Assembly: GCA_038030265.1 (NCBI GenBank)
Contig: CM075938.1
Span: forward strand, 2,085,009 to 2,149,008
Direction of reading: 5' to 3'
DNA: 64,000 bases
DNA from: Corythucha ciliata
Taxonomy: Eukaryota > Arthropoda > Insecta > Hemiptera > Tingidae
Made by a program: the position numbers and the translations under genes
Shown here: positions 1 through 11,757 of the stretch, one piece after another
Position numbering within the stretch: position 1 is the first letter of the stretch
Layout of the letters: each line of letters starts with the position of its first letter
The notes under the pieces: generated by a model
What the model was told of the DNA's origin: nothing
Seen by the model: only the letters and a program-made list of their open reading frames with translations
Database searches by the model: none

Positions 1-99
1 TGGGCCCTTTTTTTTTGCAAGGCCATGGGCCCAGGGCTAGCCATGCACGACAGCACCCAGAGCCTGAAAAAAAAAAAAAAAAAAAAACACGAAATTTAC

Positions 100-1000
100 A
101 GCACTCTGAGCTAAAACTCTATCATTCAGCAAGTTTGTGGTTATAATCGCTAGTTTCCGATCTTTATTCTCGTTAAATTGCCAGTAAAATTTTGAAGGTA
201 ATTATCCATGAAATGACTAGGAACTTGCAAAATCGTGACTATTCAACCACGAAAATTCCAAGTTTTACGTCCTAATTTCAGTTAAACTGCATGTTTCCGG
301 GCCTTTTGAGCATGAACCCTGAGCAAACTGGTCCCGACTATGCCCGTCATTTTAATTTTAATTTGAACTTGAATTTTTCATTAATTTTAGATTTGCAAGT
401 CTAAAATTGAATGAGTTTGCATGTTCACTGTTGGGATGCTAATTTCAGCGTAATTACAGGTTCCTGGCTGAATATACGTGAAATTCACAGTTTCGGGTCG
501 TGATTTTTGCGTAAATGAAAGATTTAGGTCTTAATTTCAGAGAAAATGCAAGTTTCAGAGCTAAATATCCATGAAATTGCAAGTTTGAAAGTTATTTGAG
601 GGGGGGGTGGGGCTTGAACTCCAGCCGGCCACCACCAACCGCAGAAGAGCCCCCCCCCCCCGCCGTACAACCAACAAAATTGCAACATTTTTAAGGCAAA
701 ACCTGCACAATTTGATGTTTCCAGGCACAATTTTCGTGAAATTTCAAGTTTCAGGGCCTATTTTTTTTTAGATTGACTAGCCGGCCCCGCCACGACTGTG
801 CCCGACCGGTGACGAATGCCCGTGCAATCGTTACATTTATAGATGGGCATTTGTGAGTTTTTTCGCGTTCTAATTTGAGATTTCAAGTTTCCTGGCTGAA
901 TATAGGAGGAATTGAAATTTTTGGGTCATCGGGTGTTAATTCAAACGAAATTACGAGTTAAGGGCCTTAGTTTAAGCATAATTGTTTTTGGGCCTTTTTC
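100..1000. repeat. Degenerate minisatellite, aatttcagngaaattgcaag family
   Basis: Phrases such as 'aatttcagagaaaatgcaag', 'gaaattgcaagtttgaaag' and 'gaaatttcaagtttcaggg' recur every 35-45 bp with much divergence. The same family reappears at about 31120-31350. No coding exon is visible here. The block may lie in an upstream tensin intron, because the next tensin exon starts mid-gene at 4966. Confidence 0.6.
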
Positions 1001-1599
1001 CTAGCGGTGGAAATTCCAATTTTGTAGGCCGAATATCCGCAGCAATGTGACTTTCGGAACTTTTAAGCTTACAGTGTACGATTAACCGACAGATTCGGTC
1101 GGAGTTAAAAAGTTTGAAAATTCTGCAAATTTTCGTAATTTCTCGCACTTTACTACTCAGGCTCATTTTTCGTCCCCTGAATCCTACATTTAAAATAATA
1201 TTTTGCACTGGGAAGATGGTAAATTTAACGCTCTTTCCAACGGTGTATTCAGATTTGATTTTCGGCCAGAAATAAGCGAGTTACAGTCGTTTTAGTAACG
1301 CAATGTCTATAACACGAAAAAAAATCTTAAAAGTGAAAAAAGTTGGACTTCGTGCGGGGTGAACATTTCTTTTTGCCGAGGACAACTTTTGCCGCAAATG
1401 AGTTGCAGAATCGAACCCTGGCCGGTGGTGCGACCTTAACGTTAACACCCTGTATAACGTGAGTTTTGTGGGTAAATTCGCCAGTTGTGTTTGAAAACTT
1501 CAATTTTGGGGTAAAGGTTGATTCAGACTATTTGGTCGTGACGTGGGAACTCGCATCCCCAAGTGTGATACAAAATTCCAGAAAAGGATTTTGTTTGTT

Positions 1600-1930
1600 C
1601 ACGTTCTCATTGCCCGAACGTGGGAACACGTGGGATGATGCTTGTCAGAGCAATGTGAACGTAATAGAAATAAAAGTATTTTCTAGAATTTCTTATCACA
1701 CGTGGCACAGCGTGTTCCCACGTCACGTCCGAATAGTCTGTATCGACCTTTAAGGTCTATACAGACGTCAGACTACTCTGATGTGACGTGGGAGCACGTG
1801 CAGGGATGATGCGTGTCCGAGCAATGTGAACGTTAACAAACAAAAGCCTGTGCTGGAATTGTATATCCCACGTGAGAATGCGTGTTCTCACGTCACGTCC
1901 GAGTAGTCTGTATCGACCTTAACACTTCGG
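1600..1930. repeat. Tandem duplication of about 180 bp
   Basis: Two imperfect copies (about 1600-1750 and 1785-1925) share 'gagcaatgtgaacgt' near the start and 'cacgtcacgtccga' followed by 'tagtctgtatcgacctt' at the end. Both are rich in CACGTG/ACGTGGGA palindromes. Short ORFs cross the region but show no protein family. Confidence 0.6.
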
Positions 1931-2929
1931 CTTTTGCGTTATATCGTATTGTCTGTTATGGATTAAAATATTTCAGTTTTGGAGTAAAATCTGGCGTTTT
2001 ACTCCAGACAAGACGTCCCAGGCAAGACGTTAAAAAGCCGGACACCCTTTATTGGAGGGCTAAGCTTTTTATAATTTCTGGGCAAAACATTATCAGTTTT
2101 TGGACAGAAAATCCTGAAAAGAAGGCAACAATGATATTTTCGCAGCGGTAACGTTATTTTTTGACGGAGTCTAACCCTTTTTGTGAAAAGTTAGTTTCTG
2201 GTAAACGAATATGACGATTTAAAGCGCCTAAATCTGAGTCGATGAACTACCAGTTCTCTTTGCTGGGGTCTCTGGTGCATCTGACATCTTCTGCCCACCC
2301 ACAGGGCTTGGCTACGCCCCCCCCCCCCTGGCCGTAAATTTTCGGTTTCGCTCGTATAGTAAAACGAACTTCATGGGTTTTGTTCTTACTAAACCAACTT
2401 GGCGGCTTCTACGTCTTTTAAAATTATAATGTCGCGTAGTTGACTGTTTCAAAAGCTCACAAACTCACAATATGATCATTAATTGTGAACTTTACCCCAC
2501 AAACCGGCAATCCATACATTAAAAACGAACAATTTAGCTTTAAAACACAGAAGTTTGAGCTCTGAGGGCAGGAATTTACTTTAAAATAAATCTGAATGGA
2601 CACATTTTTTTCCTTTACTGTAGCGTAGGAACGAGAGGGCAGACCGCCACGGGCTCCTTTTCAGTGGGAGGGTACGACCTTCGAAACTCTTTTAAAGATG
2701 GGAAAATGTATGGATTTCTAGGTTTTATTTTCTTGGAACGTGAAAAATACAGTTAGGGGGGCGGGTGGGACGGTGATTTGGCTCGCATACGCTCATCCCC
2801 AGTTTCTTACAGGCGGCTTTGAGCAGGCGCCCTGATGTGGTGCTGTTCTCGGAGCCAAAGAGCGCTCATTCGTTGCTAAATGTGGGGAAATGGTCTAATT
2901 TTACAGCATTTCGATGTACCTACTGCTAA
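1931..2929. other. Gene-free stretch
   Basis: Nothing recognisable apart from C and G runs (2325-2335, 2756-2765). The phrase 'ggtgatttggctcgcat' near 2772 resembles one in the dispersed repeat at about 21095. Confidence 0.4.
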
Positions 2930-3430
2930 AAAAGAAGCTTGTGTTCTGCTATTGTGAGAGTCAGCGTCTAAAATTAAGAAAAAGACGTTATTCAGGGCTA
3001 AAAGTGAAACAAAACAACAACAAAAACCAAAAATTTAAGGATAAAGTTGAAAGCGCACATTCGCGGATGAAATTGAGAAAACGAGCTAATTCATGGCTAA
3101 AAGTGAAAACAATTCTCGGCTAAATACTATTGACATGAAGCGCCGCAGTTTGCGGTTTCTGGAGGCAAAATTGGCTAAAACCGCTAATTTGTGGCTAAAA
3201 CTGAGAAGAAGTGCTAATTCGCGGCTAAAATCGACAAAAAACCACATTCTCGGTCCCTGGAGGGAAATGGGGCTAAAATCAAGTTAAAGAGCTTGTTCGT
3301 GGGGGAAACCCCCCTCCACCTCTGATTCGTCGATAAAGTTGGGAAAAACGTGATTTAGCGGCTAAAATTTGAGGATAAAAAATGAGACAAAGCGCTAATT
3401 CGCGGCTCAATTTTAAGAAATCGCCAGTTA
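2930..3430 (+). repeat. 30-bp satellite block ('gctaattcgcggctaaaa' family)
   Basis: Degenerate units of about 28-32 bp read 'gctaattcgcggctaaaa' followed by 'ttgagaaaaa'. This is the first block of the most abundant repeat in the window. Other blocks lie at 7250-8290, 8880-11178, 15970-16170, 18810-19020, 41600-41960, 45455-46130, 56790-58720 and 60945-62100. A longer phrase meaning 'cggtttctggaggcaacttc' is interspersed, so there is a larger unit made of several monomers. Confidence 0.8.
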
Positions 3431-3436
3431 GCCGGG

Positions 3437-4330
3437 AGCTCGTCGAAATAAGGAATTTTCACCGATAAGTGAAAAGTTGTGGTTTAATCGATTTCGAGCG
3501 TTTTCTAGCTTGCTAATTGGGTTGAGAGATGGGCATTTCCAGTGGTGGCCGATATTACTCTTGAGAGCAATTTGGGTCCATTTCGAAGGCGTAATGACTA
3601 CGTGGTAATTCTATGCGCATTTAGACCAAACCACGTGGGGACAATTTTTCCCGGCGCCGAGCTCCTATAGATGTTTACATTCTCCTTGGTTCGAAAGATC
3701 AGAAATTGCCACATTAAATTGTCAAAAAAGAGGCAAATTCGCCGTTTTTGACAAGATTTGATTCCCCATGATCAGGAGAATAGAATGTGCGTGGAGCTCG
3801 TAGACGTTATAATTTTTTTTAGGGAAGCCGAGCTCACAGAACGTTATATTCTCCTGGTACGAATCATCAGAAATCGTCGCATTACACTGACAAAAGGGGG
3901 AAAATTCGTCGTTTTCGTCATTATTTGGTCTCCTATGACCAGGAGAATGGAATGTGCTGGGAGCTCGCCGAATAAGGCATTTTCAAGTGACAAGTTGTGG
4001 TTTAATCGATTTCGAGCGTTTTCTAGCGTGGTAATTGGGTTAAGAGATGGGTATTTCCAGGGCGGTGCCCAATGTCTCTCTCTCTGCAATTTGAGAGAGC
4101 AATTTGGGCCCATTTCAAAGGCTTAATTTTATGCACATTTAGACCAAACCACGTTGAAAAGGTTTCCGGCGCTGAGCTTCTAGACCATACTGTATTCTCC
4201 TGATACGAAAGATCACAAATCGCCACTTTACACAGGCAAAACGAGGCAAAATAGTCGTTTTTGACAAGATTTGGTTCCCCCATGACCAGGAGCATAGAAC
4301 ATGCGAGGAGAGCTCGTCGACGAAATTGTG
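3437..4330. repeat. Two long direct copies plus 'gaccaggagaatagaatgtg' repeats
   Basis: The segment about 3437-3650 is repeated at about 3960-4155; both contain 'gttgtggtttaatcgatttc', then 'gagcgttttctagc', and end 'agaccaaaccacgt'. A second motif ('ttgacaagatttg...ccatgac..ggagaatagaatgtg') occurs near 3750, 3940 and 4265, and again at 61295-61500. The ORFs here are accidental. Confidence 0.65.
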
Positions 4331-4965
4331 GCAGAGTGTGGTGTGGCATATTATGCGCGCCCCCCAAAAAAGGCTTTGGCGGGACCGCGGTTTCCGTCCG
4401 CCCGGCACCCACAAAAAAACGGGAACATGGAAGTAAAAAGTGGAAACAACAATTAACGCCGACGTTTCGCTCAGCCCCCCCCCCCGCCCTTTCTCCTGGC
4501 CTATTTATCACATTAATCTTATCGGTTGAATGGATTGTTTTTAAATTACAAATTTCGAGATTCCCCCTGGAAAAGAATTATCGCTAAGCTGTCAAAGACC
4601 ACTTAGCATGTTTGTATTTCGTATATCTTTCCTTGATGTTCATCAGTTGTTTCTTTTAGTTGTGATGTTTCCCTTTGTATTTTGCTGGGGAAATATCGCA
4701 CATCATTATGGATAAAATAAAATATTTTCAAGAATCTAATTCAAAATGCATGTTGAGGTCCGTAGTTTTTGTCTGAAAAGCGTTAAAAACATTTAAGATG
4801 TTTAATCTTTAAATAAGCGTGGGTGGACGGAGATGTTCTGAACGCTACATAGAATGTATATTTTAAGCTCCTCCCTCCTCATCCTATCCCTCCAGAACAT
4901 TTCAGAATCCTTTCGAGGATCTTCTAGTACAAAATTAATTTGTTGTCCTTTTTTTTTTCCTTCAG
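4331..4965. other. Probable tensin intron, no feature seen
   Basis: Unique-looking AT-rich sequence that ends in a polypyrimidine tract and cag acceptor at 4951-4965, directly before the first tensin exon in the window. Confidence 0.5.
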
Positions 4966-5157
4966 GTCAGTCGTGTCCGGATCGATAAATCAAGACTCCA
5001 CCAACAATCTGACGTGGCTTCAAAAGCAACAACAGAAATTACACGATCGACGCGAAGTACAGAGACGATGGGAGCGCGAACCGGTTGAAAGAAGTCTCTT
5101 GTCGGAGTTACGTATGACGCAGACGGTTAATCGCTCGCCCAGTCGACGAACAGACGG
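4966..5157 (+). CDS. tns: Tensin, internal exon 1 of window (linker, NLTWLQ block)
   Basis: The exon follows a T-rich tract and cag at 4963-4965 and ends at a gt at 5158. It encodes SVVSGSINQDSTNNL, then TWLQKQQQKLHDRRE, and later LLSELRMTQ. The 'NLTWLQ-QQQKL' block followed by 'LI/L-ELR' and 'DGYASD' is typical of the central part of tensins, just before the Ser/Pro linker. The exon begins with one base of a split codon and ends with two (192 nt), so the next exon must supply one base, and it does. Earlier exons (PTP-like and C2 region) are not visible and must lie upstream of the window or before 1. Tensins link beta-integrin tails and actin at adhesion sites. Confidence 0.85.
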
Positions 5158-5225
5158 GTAGAAACAAGAAAGAAAAAAAAAAAAGCGCCAACCCAACAGA
5201 GACGTTTATTTTTTTTTTTGTCTAG

Positions 5226-5463
5226 TTACGCCAGCGATACATCTCATTTAAGAGACGAGGAAGACTTTACAGTTCCCCTTCATATCTACACGAATAGTTC
5301 CTCAACAAATGGAAAAGTCGGAAGCATAGGCTCAGCCCCCGTTTCACCTTTATTGCCGCACAGGAGCTCGTCGCGGCGTCATCCGTTGACTAGTGCGGCA
5401 GCTAGAGCTCGTTCGGCGGATCCGACGCCCTTCTCCGTTAAAAACAGAAAATATAGCGACTCG
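5226..5463 (+). CDS. tns: Tensin, exon 2 of window (DGYASD / Ser-rich linker)
   Basis: Acceptor tctag at 5221-5225, donor gtgagt at 5464. The first base completes the Gly codon of the preceding exon, giving DGYASDTSHLRDEEDF, a hallmark tensin segment. The rest is Ser/Arg-rich with SPLLPHRSSSRRHPL and ends SVKNRKYSDS in phase 0. The intron before it is only 68 bp. Low-complexity linkers of this type are phosphorylated and probably disordered in known tensins; that is inference here. Confidence 0.85.
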
Positions 5464-5742
5464 GTGAGTTTTAAATTATAAGGAAGTTCAAATGGGGAGG
5501 GGGGAGGTTGGGAGGAGTCGTTTTCATGTGTGTGTTTTGTTATTGTCGTTATTTCGCACAGCCAAGCGTTTATATTTTTACACTTTTGACAATTTTATTT
5601 TTTCTCGGCTTCCACGCATGTTGTTTCTAACCACCTCATCTATTTCAACTAAGAAAACGTAGGACCATAATTGAATCATTCTAATAACCCCCCCCCCCTG
5701 CATTTTCACTCGCTTCCTCTTCCACTAAAAAAACAAAATCAG

Positions 5743-5955
5743 AGCCCCGGAGGACTATCCGATTTGACAAGCGGTCTTCTTTCGGCTGTCGACGGTCTTA
5801 TAAATTCGTCACGGGATTCGTCCCCACCCTTACGACCTTCGTCATCGGCGTCGGTCACTTTTGGCACTACCATCGTAGGGACGAGATCATCGCCGAGCGA
5901 TACTAGTAGCTCCGAGGATGCGGCCACGTGGCCGCCCCCTCCGACTGATCTTCAG
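5743..5955 (+). CDS. tns: Tensin, exon 3 of window (Ser/Thr/Pro linker)
   Basis: Acceptor atcag ends at 5742; donor gtgggg starts at 5956. Exactly 71 codons, phase 0 at both ends, starting SPGGLSDLTSGLLSAVDGL and ending in a WPPPPTDLQ proline patch. No folded domain is expected. The weak donor (gtgggg) is the least canonical in the gene, but reading on gives only lysine-rich intron sequence. Confidence 0.8.
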
Positions 5956-6400
5956 GTGGGGAAGATATTTAAAAAAAAAAGGATGACTGAAAGTCACCCA
6001 AGTTTCTTAAAAGAGGAGGTCTTTTCTGATGGTCCCTGATTTTTATATTGTTTGAAGACCGTCTGCTTTTTAAGCTTCGTTTTATTTTCAGTTTCATTAA
6101 TCATAATAATGTATCACATTTTCCCCCCTCCACCAAATAACCGCATACTGCACCATCAGAGTTGACCCATTTTGCCCTCACATTTCGCTAATTTATCTTA
6201 AATTAATTGTTGCTTGTTTTATCATGTTTTCGACACCACAAGAGTAATTTCATGACTGCATGCGTGTTCATATTGCACTTGTGATGAACATGAGCACCGT
6301 AAAATTTGATTTACCCTGCTCCACATTAATTCGCTCTAATTGAACTTATATTAAGACAACGCTGTAGTATTGTTAATATTGTTTATTTCGTGATTAATAG

Positions 6401-6597
6401 CTACGGGATGAAGGGTACACTTGGAGAACTACTACGACGACAGCATCGACAACGAGCGATGGAACTGGAAGTCCGGCGAACAGTCCTCGACCGCAAACGC
6501 CTGCCTTTCCAGTCCACCCACGAACTCCTTACAGCAATGGCGGTCACACCCATTTCGACATTGCTGGTCTACCCCCAAAGAGCCCCACAGCAACCAG
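6401..6597 (+). CDS. tns: Tensin, exon 4 of window (SPRPQTPAFP linker)
   Basis: Acceptor ttaatag ends at 6400; donor gtattt starts at 6598. Three frames are open here. The frame set by the previous exon (phase 0) reads LRDEGYTW, a Thr run, then SPRPQTPAFPVHPRTPYSNG and LPPKSPT. The SPRP-TPAFPV-P-TPY pattern is a conserved tensin linker signature, which settles the frame. The longer ORF with a Met at 6390 is a shadow in another frame. The exon ends with two bases of an Arg codon. Confidence 0.85.
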
Positions 6598-6676
6598 GTA
6601 TTTTTTTTTTTTTTTTTATTTACTGGACAAGACATTTTATTCCGAGCAAACTTTCAATAACTCTCTTCCACTTTAG

Positions 6677-6975
6677 AAAAGAGTGGTCACAGCTTGGTGA
6701 CACCCTACACCGAGAACTTTCATCGACGAGCTCGCGCGGCTACGAAAGTTCAGACACTCAGTACAGTCCCAAGAGTCCAGCAGCGTTGGCGAATGGCGGT
6801 GGCTCAATGAATGGCGGGGCTTCGTCGCCGTCGCCCACCGTCTATTATGGAACGTCGCGGCGATCGTCAGTTCACAGCAATGGCGAGCCACCGCAGGAGG
6901 TGTCACCGGCTCATGTTAAGTTCGTACGTGACACCAGCAAATATTGGTACAAGCCGACAATTTCAAGAGAAGAAG
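6677..6975 (+). CDS. tns: Tensin, exon 5 of window (linker and start of SH2)
   Basis: Acceptor ctttag ends at 6676; donor gtaagt starts at 6976. After a Ser/Gly-rich stretch (YSPKSPA, NGGGSMNGGAS) it reads HVKFVRDTSKYWYKPTISRE, the canonical tensin SH2 opening, with WYKP at the alpha-A/beta-A edge. The exon stops one base into the next codon, splitting the SH2 domain after helix A. The following intron is 12.4 kb, contains satellite DNA and a Copia element, and must be removed for a working SH2 domain. Confidence 0.92.
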
Positions 6976-7249
6976 GTAAGTCGAAAGACAATAAAAAGTG
7001 TAAGGGACCGGGGGGGGGGGAGACTAAACATTGGTTATCGTTTCTTCTGAAGTGCGGTTTAATGATGAATCAAAAAGGTTAGGGCTCAATAAATGTTGGG
7101 GTGACACTCACCTGAGCGGTGCCGGCTTTAGGGGGGGGGGCGCGAGCCCGACGACCGCACGAGGGCGCCGTGAAGGGGCGCATCTAGCAAAATTACGGAG
7201 AAAATTGTTGTTTTAACCCTGAAATTGCCTCCCTTGTCACGGACTGGTG

Positions 7250-8290
7250 TAATTTCCGTTACTGCCGAAAATTGGATTTTTTTTTTTCTTCAATTTTTGC
7301 CGCGAATTACAGCTTCTACTATAATTTATCCGCGAATTAGTGATTTTCCTCAATTTTATCCGCGAATTACCACTTTCTCTTAATTTTAGCGGCGAAGTAG
7401 ATAGCGTTTTCATCCCATGTTAGCGATTTTTCTGCGCTAATTCGCAGCTAACAATGAAACTAAAATTCTCTAATTCGTAGCTTAAATTGGGAAAAATACG
7501 AATTCACAGAAAAAATTCAGGAAATTCACTGCTAAAATATAAGTAAATCGCTAATTTACTGCTAAAACGAATTAAAAATCGTGAATTCACCGATAAAATT
7601 GAGAAGACGCGGTGGAGGTGAGGAAAAAACGTTAATGTGCGGTTTAAATGGAGAAAACATTAATTCGTGGCTTCTAAAGATAACTTCGTGCCAGAAAGTG
7701 AAAAAAAAATCGCTTATCCGCGGCCAAATTCAGAAAAAAGAGTTTTAACTGATTCGCGGCGAAAATTGGGAAAACTCGAATTCGTGGCTGAAATGTGTAG
7801 AAAAAACTAAGATTAGTGGCTACAATGAGGAAAAACGCTAATTTGCGGTTGAAATTTAAGAAAAATGGATAATTGTCGGGGGGGGGGGGGATTCTCATTT
7901 GAGAAAATTTGTGCTGAGAGTTGAATTGAGAAAATGGCAAGCTGAGGTTTCCGGGGGGGGGGGGGCAACTTTGCGGCCAATTAGGAATAAGTGTTAATTT
8001 ACGGCAAAAATATAGAGAAATATCGCTAATTCGCGGCTAAAGTGGAGACAAATCGTAAATTCGCGGCTAAAATGACGACCACGGTTGCCACTGACTTGGG
8101 AGAACTGGGAAAAGTCAGGGAATTTCTTGATTTTGGCACCAAAGTCTTGGAAAAATAAATGTACAGCTTTTCTTTATCGTAGACTTCCTTGTATTTGGTT
8201 GTTAAACGTAGAAGAAATCGATGTTAAACGTCGAAGAATCGCTAATTCGCGGCTAGAATGGAGACAAATCGTAAATTCGTGGTTAAAAGG
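7250..8290. repeat. 30-bp satellite, converging orientations
   Basis: Units read in the minus sense ('aattttatccgcgaattac') from about 7250 to 7430 and in the plus sense ('gctaattcgcggctaaaa') from about 7440 on. G runs at 7879-7890 and 7952-7964 interrupt the array. Lies in the 12.4-kb tensin intron. Confidence 0.75.
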
Positions 8291-8400
8291 AAGACCAGGG
8301 TTGCCACAGACTTGGGAGAACCGGGAAAAGTCAGGGAATTTTTTGATTGGTCAGGGAAAACCGGGAAAAGTCAGGGAATTTCTTAATTTTGACATAGAGT
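8075..8400. repeat. Duplicated 'gggaaaagtcagggaattt' segment
   Basis: About 8075-8145 and 8282-8395 share 'gttgccac.gacttgggagaa', then 'ctgggaaaagtcagggaatt'. The core is repeated once more within the second copy. Short dispersed repeats with this wording occur in several invertebrate genomes (memory, not checked). Confidence 0.5.
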
Positions 8401-8879
8401 TTGTGCTCAATTCTCAATTTTAGTCGGGAAGGAGCGAGTGTTTTTAAACCTATTTTGTCATGAATTTGCGTTATTTCTCAATTTTAGTCACAAAGTTGCC
8501 TTCAGAATTCCGAGAATGGGCGCATTTTCAATAACAGCCGAAAATTTGAATACTTTCAATTTTTCGCTTGACCTACGGAGAAAGTGGCTATTTTCACCAT
8601 GGCAACCTCCCGACGAAAGAAACACTATAATCTCAGCGTGTTATTTGCTTACTGTACGTCACGGATTGAACGAAAGTACTTTAAGTCACTGCTAGGAGTG
8701 ATGTAAAGTACTTTCCGTCACTATTAGGAGTGAGACTGCGGTCAAGTGCCTCACATTTGGTACGGTCAAGCGAAAAATAGCGTTCGCAACTCATGAGAGA
8801 ACTCGGCTTTCGCCTCGATCGCCAAACACAACTCGCGCGTAAAGTGACGCTGTCCTCACTCGTTGTGGAATATACTATT

Positions 8880-11178
8880 ACCCACGAATGATAGCTTTTT
8901 CTACACACTTTATCCACGAAATAGTGAGTTTCCTCAATTTTAGTCGCGATTAGGAGTTTTCCTCAATTTTTACTGCAAATTAGCAAATTTTTCCCCTTTT
9001 TTAGCAGTATTTTTACCTTTTTACTTCCTTTTTTTTTTTACGGCGAATTATCACTTATTCTCAAATTGAAAAAAAGTGGGTAGAGGTGGTGGTGAGCTAC
9101 AAATTATAGTTTCTCTAATTTTTAGGCGGGCTAATTTGTGATTTTTGACAATATTAGTAGATTTTTGAACATTTTTGCCCCGCATTCTCAATTTTGTTTT
9201 GTTTGTTTGTTTGTTTGTTTGTTTGTTTGTTTTCAATTGGTATCATGGATTAGAGCTTTTTCCGATTTTTAAGCCCAAAGTTGACTTCAGAGGCCACGGA
9301 TTTAGTTGCGACTTTGAGGTTTCCCTATTCTAATGTTTCAATTTTAACCGCGTATTAGAATTTTGCCTGCACTTTATCAGCAAATTGGTGAAGTTCCTCA
9401 ATTTTTGCAGCGAAATAGCGTTTTTAATTCCGTGAAAGCGATTTTTCTCCATTTTTTTTCTGCAAATTATAGCTATGTTTTGCCTATTTTAGCAGCGAAT
9501 TAGCACTTTTCCTCAATTTGGGCTACAAACCAGCGTTTTTCTTAATTTTAACCGTGCTAGCTAGTATTTTTTATCAATAATGACTGCAAATTAGCAGTTT
9601 TAAAAAAAAAATTTTTGCTCTGCATTATAATTTTTTTTTTCACTTTTAGTTATGCATTAGCGCTTTTTCCCAGTTTTAAGCCCAGTAGTTGCCTTCAGAG
9701 GCCACGGATTCACATTTTCCTAAATTTTAGCAGCGAATCATTGTTTTTCTAAATTTTAGCCGCAAATTAGGGTTTTTCTCAATTTTAGCTACCTACTAAT
9801 TAGCTATTTTTCCTTTGCATCCGCAAATTGTTGTTTTTTTTCTAGACTTTATCCGCGAATTAGCGACTTGACTCCATGTTAGGCCCAATTTTAGGAATCA
9901 GCTTTTTGTCCGAATTTTAGACACTAATTAGCGCTGTTTGTCAGTTTCATTCGTGATCTCACTTTTAGCTGTGATTTAATTAGTGATTTTTCTCATTATT
10001 TCACCTAACTTTAGGTGATAATTTTAACGATTTTTCTTAATTCCTTGAATTAGTTGAATTAGCGATTTTTTTTTCAATTTTGGTCTGGAATTTGCATCGA
10101 TAAACCACAAATGAACGCTTTTTCGCAGTATTAGCCACCGAATATTGGCGCTTTTTCCAAACTTTTTTGCTGCTTACTGTGGCCCCAAGAGCAGCAATGA
10201 TGGTGCGCCTTCTCAACTTTATCGGCTCGAGGATCTGAAGAAACTTGAGATCGGAAAATTTTCACTACTTCAGCCGCAAAGTTACCTCCAGAAGGCGCGA
10301 TTTCTCACAATTTTAGGCTTCAAAATAGCGTTTTTGTGGCCACTGGCGGAACGCATCCCACGTAACATGGCGCCATTCGTTTGTTTACTGTTTGTTCAGT
10401 TCAAATTTTTGTTTGCTAAGCCCAAATTTTCGTTTGTTTAGCCCTCAAAAATATCTATTTATACGAAAAGACATCACGCGCTAATTCACATGGTTAAAAG
10501 TGAGAAAATCGCTGATACACAACTAAAATTGGGAAAACCACCTATTTCGCGGGTAAAAGTGAGGAAATCTGCTAAATTCCCGCCTAGAATTAAAGTAAAC
10601 CGCTCATTCGCAGCTAAAATAGAAAAATTCGCGGATCAATTTGAGAAAATGCGCTAATTTACAGCTAAGATTGAGGAATACGATGATTCGCGGCTAAAAT
10701 TAAGAAATAATCCAACGCTAACATTGGGAAAATAATTCGCGGCTAAAATGAGATACAGCGCTAATTCACGGCAAAAATAGAAAAAAAGCCCTAATGTGAA
10801 GCAATAATGATGTGAAGCTAATATTGAAAAACGCTAATTCACGAATGTATTCGGACATCCCGCTTGTTCATGGCTAAAACTGATCCTTGTGACCGCTAAT
10901 TCCCGGCTGAAATGGAGAGAATGCGTTAATTTGCGGTTAATATTACAGTGAAGAGCTCATTCGGAGGTAAATTGAGAAAAACGCCAATTCATGGATTATG
11001 TGGAAATTCATCCAACTCGCTGTAATTGATTAAAAGCAGTGATTCAGGGGTGAAATTGAGGAAACATTCACAGCTAAAATTCAGAAATAATTCTCAGCAT
11101 CATTCGCATGACTAAGAAGTGAAAAAAAAAACGCTAATAGGGGGGGGGGGGACGTTGACTCATTGCTAAAACTGAGGC
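8880..11178. repeat. Large 30-bp satellite array with orientation switch
   Basis: From about 8930 to 10340 the units are minus-sense ('aattttagccgcgaattag'). After a short non-repeat patch around 10360-10450 they are plus-sense up to 11178. A (TTTG)n run lies at 9195-9231. The Copia element inserted at 11183/15970 interrupts the plus-sense part, which resumes at 15970-16170. Confidence 0.8.
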
Positions 11179-11183
11179 AAACC

Positions 11184-11328
11184 TGTTGTATATGAACTCT
11201 CAAGTTGTTACGAAAACAATTAAGCTTTTTATTCAAATTCAGAACAAGTAACAAAAAATTATCAACACACGGCAACATGTGTGTTTTTTTTATAAATCGT
11301 GAGTGGTGTCTCGTTTTTCTTTTTAACA
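11184..11328 (-). repeat. Copia 3' LTR
   Basis: 145 bp, TGTTAAAAAG...ATACAACA on the element strand; one mismatch to the 5' LTR. Its first bases also supply the last codon and TAA stop of pol (11323-11325). Confidence 0.95.
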
Positions 11329-11757
11329 CTCCTCCTCACGAGCGATTTCGAGTCCGAGGTCTTTTCTGAATTTATCAAATTTTATAGTTGGTAGTGACTT
11401 TGTAAAGATGTCCGCATCCATTTCTTCAGAGGGGCGATAACGGACTTGTCACTTCATTACTTTTCACGATGTCTCGGATGAAATGTTTTTTAATGTCAAT
11501 GTGTTTCGACTTCGAGCTGACGATGGGGTTCTTAGCTAAACTTTGAGCTGCTTGATTGTCTGTGTAGATCACTATTGAGCTCAATGGCAAGCCCATGTCT
11601 TTTCCTAGTTTCTTCAGGTGTATCGCTTCTTTAGCGGCTTCCGTAAGTGCCATAAATTCAGCTTCCGCGGTTGATAGTGCAACAGTCTTTTGTTTTCGAG
11701 ATTCCCAACTAATCGTCGATCCTGCGAATTTAAAACAGTAACCAGTGTATGACCTTT
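11323..11757 (-). pseudogene. Copia RNase H and pol C-terminus (two frameshifts)
   Basis: Reads AEAEFMALTEAAKEAIHLKK, then IYTDNQAAQSLAKNP and SKHIDIKKHFIRD, the usual Copia RNase H blocks with active-site Asp in TDN. A 1-nt surplus near 11750-11757 separates it from the reverse transcriptase frame. A second one near 11448 shifts before the C-terminal stretch RYRPSEEMDADIFTKSLP. The end falls in the 3' LTR. Confidence 0.85.
11329..11337 (-). promoter_or_regulatory. Copia polypurine tract
   Basis: GAGGAGGAG lies immediately before the 3' LTR on the element strand, the expected place for plus-strand priming. The same bases encode the final Glu residues of pol. Confidence 0.8.

Noticed and set aside
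4023..4511. 162-residue minus-strand ORF
   Set aside because: It overlaps duplicated non-coding repeats and shows no domain; overlapping ORFs on both strands are equally long.
6390..7082. 230-residue plus-strand ORF as a separate gene
   Set aside because: It reads the wrong frame of tensin exon 4 and crosses an intron; the phase-consistent exons at 6401 and 6677 explain the region.
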